Assembly: GCA_029261435.1 (NCBI GenBank)
Contig: JAJDBI010000301.1
Span: 1 to 6,583 of the forward strand
Length of the DNA stretch: 6,583 nt
DNA from: Nitrospinaceae bacterium
GTDB lineage: Bacteria; Nitrospinota; Nitrospinia; Nitrospinales; VA-1
Reading direction: 5' to 3'
A program made the position numbers and the translations under genes. The notes beneath the pieces are model-generated. The model was given only the letters and a program-made list of their open reading frames with translations, was not told the DNA's origin and did not search any database. Positions 1-5,450 of this stretch are shown here, in pieces; the first letter of the stretch is position 1; each line of letters begins with the position of its first letter.

Positions 1-574
1 ATTCGTCAAAATATTCGAAGCGATCGGCCTTGCCGTCAAAATTTGTATCGTGTTCTACTTTTTGTAATTGTGTGGAGTTGTGAAAATATTGCCACTGGTC
101 AGGATCTCCGTCATGGTTGGTGTCAAAGTTGACCGATTCCAGAGTCTCATCAGTTCTAAAAAATTCCCATCGGTCGATATTTCCGTCGTGAGAAGTATCG
201 TATTCGACTCGTTCCATATGACCGTCTTCAGAGAAATATTGAAAGATATCCATTTTTTGATCTCGATTTTCGTCTGTCTCCAGACGTGTCACTTTGCCGT
301 TGGGGTTGTATACTTCGCGCCAATCCATCAGTCCTGAATATTTCGAGTCTCTTTCAACGTATTCTAAAATGAAACTTTTGGAATAATGTTGAACTTGATC
401 GAGGGTGCCGTCCAGGTTGCGATCCAGTTCAACGCGCACAGGTTTTTCATTACCCTCAAATATATCAATCTGGTCGACCTTCCCATCCCCATTTTTATCG
501 TATTCGATTTTCAGTAGTTGGTCCTCTTCTGACTTGTGCTGCCATTGGTCCAATTTTCCATCAAAATCGCTGTC
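1..574 (-). repeat. Eight tandem 75-bp (25-codon) coding repeats
   Basis: The first Asp of each loop falls at residues 30, 55, 80, 105, 130, 155, 180 and 205 of the left-edge protein, a spacing of exactly 25 with no insertion or deletion. The loops include DSDFDGKLD, DKNGDGKVD, DRNLDGTLD, DTSHDGNID, DTNHDGDPD and DTNFDGKAD. Units 4 (DSKYSGLMD) and 5 (DENRDQKMD) are degenerate: unit 4 has Ser in place of the third acidic residue and unit 5 has Gln in place of Gly. Loop position 12 is E, D or Q. The DNA of the units has diverged well beyond the protein pattern, so this is an old amplification. More units may follow beyond the left edge. Confidence 0.85.
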
Positions 575-661
575 TACTTGGATTACGACACCCTCTGCAA
601 AACAAATAAGGGTGAAAAAGAAGAATCCGGTTAAAAAATATTGTCTGGTTAATGTAGTCAT
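1..661 (-). CDS. Secreted Asp-rich 25-residue repeat protein, putative calcium binder (partial, C-terminus off left edge)
   Basis: An open frame starts at an ATG at 661 and runs without a stop to the window edge, giving 220 codons (last full codon at 4-2). Residues 1-22 look like a type I signal peptide: a short N-region with one Arg, a hydrophobic stretch (LTGFFFFTLICFA), and probable cleavage before EG. There is no good lipobox. From residue 30 onward the protein consists of eight tandem repeats of exactly 25 residues, each opening with a D-x-[DN]-x-D-G-x-x-D loop followed by an aromatic W/F-x-Y/F-F-like segment. Such loops bind Ca2+ in EF-hand, dockerin and thrombospondin-3 proteins, so calcium binding in the periplasm or outside the cell is inferred, not shown. 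No clear Shine-Dalgarno sequence precedes the ATG. The gene lies 99 bp after cbiB and has no obvious link to cobalamin synthesis. I do not recognise a named family. Confidence 0.85.
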   Translation of the reverse strand, partial: MTTLTRQYFLTGFFFFTLICFAEGVVIQVDSDFDGKLDQWQHKSEEDQLLKIEYDKNGDGKVDQIDIFEGNEKPVRVELDRNLDGTLDQVQHYSKSFILEYVERDSKYSGLMDWREVYNPNGKVTRLETDENRDQKMDIFQYFSEDGHMERVEYDTSHDGNIDRWEFFRTDETLESVNFDTNHDGDPDQWQYFHNSTQLQKVEHDTNFDGKADRFEYFDE

Positions 662-760
662 GGCTGACCCAGTATAAAGGAAATGGGAAGCTTAAATCTA
701 ATCGAATCTACTTTTGATATGGATAATAAGATCCGGCCTTTATGGTTATACGGCATGAGA
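662..760. other. Intergenic gap between cbiB and the repeat-protein gene
   Basis: This 99-bp AT-rich stretch is the only sizeable gap in the window. On the minus strand a TATACT hexamer lies close to the ATG at 661, but no convincing -35 box sits 17 bp upstream of it. The small inverted repeat GGAT-N6-ATCC has only a 4-bp stem and no T-run. I can support neither a promoter nor a terminator here, so it is open whether the repeat protein is cotranscribed with the cobalamin genes. Confidence 0.4.
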
Positions 761-1720
761 TCAAGTTATGAAAAACATGTTAAAAAAACATTCGATTGAG
801 ATCACCCCAGCCAACCCCAGCAAGGAAGATGTAAACATTATTTTTTGACTTTGAGTGATGTCTGATAATTCCAGATCTCGTAGATTGTCTCCAATAAACG
901 GTTTTTCATTTAATTGCCCGGAATAGAAGCTGGCACCTCCCAAACGGATTCCCAATGCTCCTGCCATGGCCGCTTCGGGCAGCCCTGAGTTGGGACTGGG
1001 GTGTTTAGAACCATCGCGCATAGCTATCGTCAGGGACTTTCTACCACTCAGGCCACAAAAAACCGCACCAACAGCGATGATGGGCAATGCTAATCTGGCC
1101 GGGACCCAGTTTGCCAGATCATCCAGGCGAGCGGGTGCCCATCCAAAATCCCGGTAGGTTTCATTTTTATAGCCAAATAATGAATCCATCGTATTAATGG
1201 CCTTGTAAGCGATTGCCAGGGGTGCTCCTCCCAATGCAGCAAAAAATAAGGGTGCAATGATTCCATCGACAGTACTTTCTGCAACCGTCTCTACAGTGGC
1301 TCTAACTATTTCACTTTTCTTCAAGTTGGCAGTATCACGACCAACAATCCTGGACAAATATTCTCGGGCTTTAATAATGTTGGTTTCCTTGAGGAATTGC
1401 AAAACAGGTTGGCTTTCGTCAAATAGGCTTCTAATTGACAAGGTGGTGTAGATGAAAAAAATTGATGTGGTCAAACCCAGCCACGGATGAACTTGGTTTA
1501 ATCCTTGAATAACCAGTGACACTAATAAAAAAGACGTCAATGCAACGGTAATTGTGGTGACTATACCGGCCAGTTTAAGGTTAGAGAATATCTTTCGGGT
1601 GAAAACTTCCACAGAATCAGCCAGGCGAGCAATGAGTTTTACTGGATGTGGGTAGTTCTTGGGATCTCCCAGCAAAAGATCAGCAATGAATGCGATCACG
1701 ATTTGGAACGCTAAACTCAT
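761..1720 (-). CDS. cbiB: Adenosylcobinamide-phosphate synthase CbiB (called CobD in the aerobic-pathway nomenclature)
   Basis: This integral inner-membrane enzyme attaches (R)-1-amino-2-propanol phosphate to the propionate side chain of adenosylcobyric acid, giving adenosylcobinamide phosphate. The 319 residues match the usual family length. Family motifs are intact: DLLLGDP with PHPV near residues 14-27, RSLFDES at 97-103, VRATVETVAESTVDGIIAPLFF at 139-160, KAINTMDSLFGYKNE at 173-187, and DGSKHPSPNSGLPEAAMAGA at 236-255. Hydrophobic segments at about 1-17, 52-72, 80-95, 154-172, 209-225 and 296-318 fit membrane helices. The ATG start at 1720 has an AGGA Shine-Dalgarno sequence 9 nt upstream that overlaps the stop of cobD. 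The gap of 11 nt implies cotranscription. CobD, the enzyme that makes its aminopropanol phosphate substrate, is encoded directly upstream. It appears complete. Confidence 0.96.
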   Translation of the reverse strand: MSLAFQIVIAFIADLLLGDPKNYPHPVKLIARLADSVEVFTRKIFSNLKLAGIVTTITVALTSFLLVSLVIQGLNQVHPWLGLTTSIFFIYTTLSIRSLFDESQPVLQFLKETNIIKAREYLSRIVGRDTANLKKSEIVRATVETVAESTVDGIIAPLFFAALGGAPLAIAYKAINTMDSLFGYKNETYRDFGWAPARLDDLANWVPARLALPIIAVGAVFCGLSGRKSLTIAMRDGSKHPSPNSGLPEAAMAGALGIRLGGASFYSGQLNEKPFIGDNLRDLELSDITQSQKIMFTSSLLGLAGVISIECFFNMFFIT

Positions 1721-1729
1721 TTTTTATAA

Positions 1730-1733
1730 TCCT
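1730..1733 (-). promoter_or_regulatory. Ribosome binding site of cbiB
   Basis: AGGA lies 9 nt before the ATG at 1720 and overlaps the TAG stop of cobD (1734-1732), so ribosomes finishing cobD are placed to reload on cbiB. It supports the chosen cbiB start. Confidence 0.6.
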
Positions 1734-2865
1734 ATTTGCAGGACAAAAAATATTCTGTAATTGAATCCACAAGTTTCTGATTATCGTCTCGGGTTCTCAA
1801 AGAAATTCGAAAAAAACTTTCATCGAGCCCTCTAAAATTACCACAGTTTCTTATAAGAAGGGACTGTGACAATAAATACTGATATAGGTCAGCAGGTGGA
1901 TGATTGTCTCGAATACGGAATAATAAAAAATTGGCATCTGAAGGAAAAACTTCGATTTCATTGATGGAGCTTAAAGCATGGAATATGAAGTCTCTCTCAC
2001 GGAGGGTCTTGGTACGTGCTTCCTCAATAAAGGTCTTGTCTGAAATAACCTCAGCACCAATGGCCTGAGCCAAAGCATTTACGGACCATGGATATTGCCG
2101 GGGAGCAATTCTTTGAATTTTCTCTGGGTGCAGGACACCGTACCCAACTCTAAGACCGGGTATGGAATAAAATTTGGTCAGGGATCGTATTAGAATCAGA
2201 TTCGAGTTTCTTTCCAATAAATTCCATGCGGAATTAGCGGCAGAAGAAAAATCTATAAAAGCTTCATCAATTATCAAAACAATATCGCGTTTTTGGCAAT
2301 ATTTCTGCAACTCAGGCAGAAGGTCACCATAAAGCTTTCCAGTGGGACTAGCTGGATTCCCTAAAACAATGGCCCCGAGTTGCGGGGTGGCGTCTAGTTG
2401 TGAAAACAATCCTGACGAACCAATTCGAAAATTATTGTTGGCTTCTAAAGCAATTGAGTGGGGCTGAATGTTGAATGCTCTAAAAGCTTTTTCATATTCG
2501 GAGAAGCAGGGGTCAAGAATGGCTACCTGCTGTCCTTCATGGAGTAAATGGGGCAGGAGATAAATCATCTCGGTCGATCCATTGGTGACACGGATCCAAT
2601 CTTCAGGGATTCCAGTGACAAGAGAAATTTTTTCAGTGATCAAAGAGCAGTTGGGGTCAGGGTATTCGCGCAAGAGCCTAGGTGTTTCGAGTAATAATTG
2701 CGACACACAACTGGGTGGAGATAAGGGATTTATGCTTGCACTGAAATCAATGAGTTTGTCTGGGTCGGTTCCAGAAGCTTCAGCCATGGCGCGTGGATTT
2801 CCACCGTGAATGGGGTAGGGGACTTCTTTGACTTGCGCCTTTTTTGATTTAGTATCTTCAGTCAT
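1732..2865 (-). CDS. cobD: L-threonine-O-3-phosphate decarboxylase (PLP-dependent, CobD; CobC in the aerobic-pathway nomenclature)
   Basis: This fold-type I, PLP-dependent enzyme decarboxylates threonine phosphate to (R)-1-amino-2-propanol phosphate, the linker that CbiB attaches to the corrin ring. Taking the ATG at 2865 gives 377 residues, near the usual length of about 360. Motifs in that numbering: HGGNPRAMA near 20-28, IDFSASINPL near 39-48, NPASPTG near 170-176, DEAFIDF near 200-206, and SLTKFYSIPGLRVGYG with the PLP-binding lysine at 231. The Arg-rich RISLRTRDDNQ near 353-363 should hold the substrate carboxylate. A longer reading from a TTG at 2889 is possible, but it would overlap the upstream gene by 32 bp, and its AAGG abuts the TTG directly. 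The ATG overlaps the fusion gene by only 8 bp, which suggests translational coupling. A histidinol-phosphate aminotransferase is the main alternative, but the context and the HGGN start argue for CobD. No metal-binding C-terminal tail is present. Confidence 0.93.
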   Translation of the reverse strand: MTEDTKSKKAQVKEVPYPIHGGNPRAMAEASGTDPDKLIDFSASINPLSPPSCVSQLLLETPRLLREYPDPNCSLITEKISLVTGIPEDWIRVTNGSTEMIYLLPHLLHEGQQVAILDPCFSEYEKAFRAFNIQPHSIALEANNNFRIGSSGLFSQLDATPQLGAIVLGNPASPTGKLYGDLLPELQKYCQKRDIVLIIDEAFIDFSSAANSAWNLLERNSNLILIRSLTKFYSIPGLRVGYGVLHPEKIQRIAPRQYPWSVNALAQAIGAEVISDKTFIEEARTKTLRERDFIFHALSSINEIEVFPSDANFLLFRIRDNHPPADLYQYLLSQSLLIRNCGNFRGLDESFFRISLRTRDDNQKLVDSITEYFLSCK

Positions 2866-4117
2866 TTTTATAGGGGGCTGTAAATTCAACCTTAAAATCA
2901 GTGGATGTCCCTTGCCACTTATTATAGTAAATCAATTTTTCAACAGGCAGTCGCTGACCCCATCCTGCTGTTTCGAGCATGGGTTTGGAGTAAAACGACT
3001 CAGTATGACCTACACATAAATAAGCCACGGGCTGAATGTGATCAGGGATATCTAAATCTTCTTTTAATTGTTCATTGGATAAAATACTCACCCAGCCTAC
3101 TGCCAGTCCTTCCGCACGGGCCGCGAGCCAGAGATTTTGGACCGCGCAACAGGTGCTGAAGAGGTCTGTTTCAAAGACTGTATTCCGTCCCAAAACATTG
3201 GGACCGAAACGCGTACGGTCACAGGTCACGCAGATATTGACCGGAGCATCCTGAATGCCTTCGAGTTTGAGAGAATTGTACAGGTTTTTTTGATCGCCAC
3301 TAAATTTTTGAGCCGCTTCTTCATTGGCATTCTTGAAATTTAGGGCAATTTTATTTTTTACTGTGGGGTCTGTGATAACCAGAAAATTCCAGGGTTGCAT
3401 ATATCCCACTGAGCCGGCATTGTGGGCGGCATCTAAAACACGGCCTAATTTCTCAGGATCAATGGGTTTTGAAATGAAGTGGCGCATATCACGACGCTTA
3501 TATATGGCTTCGTAGAGCCCTTGTTTTCTTTCAGGAGAAAACTCATGCTTTTGGTTGTTATCTTGAATTTGTTCTGCGTCATTCGTCTTTGATGAAGTTT
3601 TAATGGTGACAGGAATTCCAGATACCATGCTGACCACTTCATCGAATTCGGATGCAAGGAGTTGGTTGGTTTCACCTGCTATATCGCGAAAAGATCTGGC
3701 AGAGGGCTCAAGTGGAACGATACCAGAACCTAATTCATTCGTGATGACAATGATATCGCTCGTACTGTTTTTACATTCCTCAATAAAATCATGGACTCGT
3801 TCCAGTATGTCTTGTCGAGTCATGTCTTTCATTATCATATTACTCAACCACAGGGTGATGCAGTCAAGAAGTATAAAACCGGGTTTGGTTGCTTTTTCAT
3901 TCAACACTTTTGCAGGATCAAGAGGTTCTTCAATAGTCACCCATTCCTTGCCGCGTTCATCCTGGTGTTTTTGGATTCTCTCCGCCATTTCCTCATCGAG
4001 AGGTTCTGCTGTGGCGATAAATATTTTTGGGTTTTTAGTGTTTGCAGCTAAATGGAGCGCATGACGGCTTTTACCGCTACGGCTTCCCCCTGTGACTAAA
4101 ATAGTTTTTCCCGACAT
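2858..4117 (-). CDS. cobU-bluB: Fused adenosylcobinamide kinase/guanylyltransferase (CobU) and 5,6-dimethylbenzimidazole synthase (BluB)
   Basis: This is a single uninterrupted 419-residue frame carrying two enzymes. Residues 1-173 are CobU, which phosphorylates adenosylcobinamide and transfers GMP to it. It shows the P-loop GGSRSGKS (10-17), RIQKHQDERGKEW with the expected guanylylated His51, LLDCITLWLSNM (83-94) and TNELGSGIVP (126-135). Residues 174-193 form a polar linker. Residues 194-405 are BluB, a nitroreductase-fold enzyme that uses reduced FMN and O2 to break the flavin down into 5,6-dimethylbenzimidazole. It shows RRDMRHF (208-214, Asp210 matching the catalytic Asp32 of Sinorhizobium BluB), SVGYMQPWNF (236-245), STCCAVQNLWLAARAEGLAVGW (321-342) and LETAGWGQRLP (381-391). 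Both halves look full-length and intact. The ATG at 4117 has a strong Shine-Dalgarno sequence. CobT, which would link the two branches chemically, is not in the window. The cytoplasm is the expected location. Confidence 0.95.
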   Translation of the reverse strand: MSGKTILVTGGSRSGKSRHALHLAANTKNPKIFIATAEPLDEEMAERIQKHQDERGKEWVTIEEPLDPAKVLNEKATKPGFILLDCITLWLSNMIMKDMTRQDILERVHDFIEECKNSTSDIIVITNELGSGIVPLEPSARSFRDIAGETNQLLASEFDEVVSMVSGIPVTIKTSSKTNDAEQIQDNNQKHEFSPERKQGLYEAIYKRRDMRHFISKPIDPEKLGRVLDAAHNAGSVGYMQPWNFLVITDPTVKNKIALNFKNANEEAAQKFSGDQKNLYNSLKLEGIQDAPVNICVTCDRTRFGPNVLGRNTVFETDLFSTCCAVQNLWLAARAEGLAVGWVSILSNEQLKEDLDIPDHIQPVAYLCVGHTESFYSKPMLETAGWGQRLPVEKLIYYNKWQGTSTDFKVEFTAPYKND

Positions 4118-4121
4118 AAAA

Positions 4122-4129
4122 TCACCTTT
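4122..4129 (-). promoter_or_regulatory. Strong ribosome binding site of cobU-bluB
   Basis: AAAGGTGA lies just before the ATG at 4117, with 7 nt between its AGG core and the start codon. It is the clearest Shine-Dalgarno sequence in the window and fixes the start of the fusion gene. It sits in the 26-nt gap after the cobS stop. Confidence 0.75.
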
Positions 4130-4143
4130 GGGTAATGGTTTTC

Positions 4144-4875
4144 CTAGAGTGTCAAAGTTAGAACTCCACCGACTAATAAAAACAGAGTTTCAATAATTTC
4201 AGTTGTTGCACCAAGAGTATCTCCTGTAATACCACCGATTTTTTTTTTGAAAAATAACAACAACCCGAAAAGCAGAAGAGTGAATATGACCAGGTTGATC
4301 AATGCAAATACCCAATTCATATAAAAAATTATGGCGAAGGGTAGGGGACAGAATAGTAAAAGAAAATATTTACCCCGCTGATAAAATTGCTCCGCCAGAG
4401 TTTTTTCGGATGGTACGTGGTTGATAAAAACCAGTCCAATCACTTGAGCTGTTCGGCCAAGGGCCGGTGCAAGAATCAGCCAGATTAAAGACTCCGATTG
4501 AATGATCCCGGCCACTCCTGCAATTTTCAAGATTATGCAGAATAAAAGAGCGAGAACTCCCATAACTCCGATCCGGGAATCTTTCATGATTTCCAGGATT
4601 CTCTCCACGGGACGGTGGGAGAAAATACCATCTGCTGTGTCGGCTAATCCATCTAAATGTAAGGCACCAGAAATAACTGCCAAAAACAACACGTCGCCTG
4701 CTATGCGAACTTCCGAATGGGATGCCAGACTCAGTAGGTGATCCACGCAATAGAGTAGAGTTCCGATTATAAGACCGACTAGAGGAAAGTATAGGACCTG
4801 TTTTCCATCGCCACTTATTGCTCGGGCCGGTACTGGTAGTATGGTTAAAAAACCTATGGCGGATAAAAGTTTCAA
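4144..4875 (-). CDS. cobS: Adenosylcobinamide-GDP ribazoletransferase (cobalamin synthase) CobS
   Basis: This polytopic inner-membrane enzyme joins adenosylcobinamide-GDP to alpha-ribazole (or its phosphate), completing adenosylcobalamin. The 243 residues match the family. Motifs: the FLTILPVP start (9-16), GALHLDGLADTADG (70-83) with the metal-binding acidic residues, MKDSRIGVMG (97-106), and GGITGDTLGATTEIIE (214-229). Hydrophobic segments lie near 26-48, 58-70, 104-120, 128-150, 169-186, 187-209 and 228-243. The only usable start in this frame is the TTG at 4875, because a TAA lies two codons upstream. That TAA directly follows an in-frame ATG at 4884. No good Shine-Dalgarno sequence precedes either. 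An A10 run sits in codons 210-213, just before the last motif. The gene lies 20 nt after cobO and 26 nt before cobU-bluB. Confidence 0.95.
   Translation of the reverse strand: MKLLSAIGFLTILPVPARAISGDGKQVLYFPLVGLIIGTLLYCVDHLLSLASHSEVRIAGDVLFLAVISGALHLDGLADTADGIFSHRPVERILEIMKDSRIGVMGVLALLFCIILKIAGVAGIIQSESLIWLILAPALGRTAQVIGLVFINHVPSEKTLAEQFYQRGKYFLLLFCPLPFAIIFYMNWVFALINLVIFTLLLFGLLLFFKKKIGGITGDTLGATTEIIETLFLLVGGVLTLTL
4239..4248 (-). other. A10 homopolymer inside cobS
   Basis: Ten consecutive A residues on the coding strand encode the lysines 210-212 and part of the next codon, immediately upstream of the essential GGITGDTLGATTE motif. Runs of this length are known to promote polymerase slippage. 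The deposited frame reads through correctly. Confidence 0.7.
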
Positions 4876-4878
4876 GTT

Positions 4879-4884
4879 TTACAT
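4879..4884 (-). other. In-frame ATG-TAA start-stop pair ahead of cobS
   Basis: The hexamer ATGTAA is in frame with cobS, and after one codon (AAC) comes the TTG assumed to start CobS. If the TAA were AAA, the protein would begin MKNLKLLSAIGFLTILP, a normal-looking CobS N-terminus. This decides the start call of cobS. Confidence 0.75.
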
Positions 4885-4895
4885 TTTTTAATGAA

Positions 4896-5450
4896 TTAAA
4901 ATTCAATACCCTTTTGAGCAGGTATTCCCTGTTCTTTAAAAGGATGTTTGATCATCCTCATTTCTGTAACCAGATCAGCCATTTCTATCAATTTTTCAGA
5001 GGCACTCCTGCCTGTGCAGACGACGTGGGTCATATCCGGTTTACTGCGTAATGTTTCGAGAAATTCTTCTTCAGGGAAAAATTGATAGTGGAGGACATAA
5101 TTGATCTCCTCAAATATGACCATTTGATATTTTCCGCTGAGCAGTTTATCTTTTGCGATTTCAAAAGCTGCGCGTGCGGTGGCTTTATCCTGTTCGATAT
5201 TGTTTGTGTCCCATGTAAAACCGTCTCCCATAGCTTCAAACTCTACGTAAGGAGACAGTTTTTCAAAAGCTTTTCTTTCCCCTGCCTTCCATTGACCTTT
5301 CATAAACTGCATGATGAAAATATTCATTTTATTTCCAGCCGCACGCAGGGCCAGGCCGAAAGCAGCTGTGGATTTTCCCTTGCCTTCTCCTGTATTGACG
5401 ATGATGAGTCCTTTTCGTTTTTTTTGGTCTGCTCCTGATGGTTTTCTCAT
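4896..5450 (-). CDS. cobO: Corrinoid adenosyltransferase CobO (BtuR/CobA type)
   Basis: This cytoplasmic enzyme transfers the 5'-deoxyadenosyl group of ATP to cob(I)yrinate a,c-diamide or other reduced corrinoids, making the upper cobalt ligand. The 184 residues match the CobA/CobO family length. It shows the family's variant P-loop GEGKGKST (21-28), FMKGQWKAGE (49-58), MGDGFTW (74-80), a Walker B-like VIFEEIN (111-117), CTGR (145-148) and the typical tail KHPFKEQGIPAQKGIEF (168-184). The family usually has D-E in the Walker B position, and here it is E-E. The ATG at 5450 overlaps the cobB stop as ATGA. No separate Shine-Dalgarno sequence is evident, so translation is probably coupled to cobB. 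It is complete. Confidence 0.95.
   Translation of the reverse strand: MRKPSGADQKKRKGLIIVNTGEGKGKSTAAFGLALRAAGNKMNIFIMQFMKGQWKAGERKAFEKLSPYVEFEAMGDGFTWDTNNIEQDKATARAAFEIAKDKLLSGKYQMVIFEEINYVLHYQFFPEEEFLETLRSKPDMTHVVCTGRSASEKLIEMADLVTEMRMIKHPFKEQGIPAQKGIEF

Noticed and set aside
68..677. Two plus-strand open frames (68-337 and 405-677) at the left edge
   Set aside because: They are antisense to the signal-peptide repeat protein, whose 25-residue periodicity proves the minus-strand frame.
662..700. TATACT close to 661 as a -10 promoter box for the repeat-protein gene
   Set aside because: No matching -35 element at normal spacing, and it lies so close to the ATG that it would leave almost no leader.
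2866..2889. TTG at 2889 as an alternative start for cobD, adding eight residues
   Set aside because: The nearest purine-rich AAGG abuts the TTG directly, the extension has no family similarity, and the ATG at 2865 gives a normal-length protein with a short coupling overlap.
3603..4064. A 153-codon plus-strand open frame antisense to cobU
   Set aside because: It lies entirely within the clearly coding CobU domain on the other strand, and its sequence resembles no family.
4370..4906. A 178-codon open frame on the minus strand overlapping the end of cobO and most of cobS
   Set aside because: It is a shifted reading of cobS, starts at TTG, has low-complexity Ser/Arg-rich sequence and no recognisable motif. 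The cobS frame carries all family motifs.
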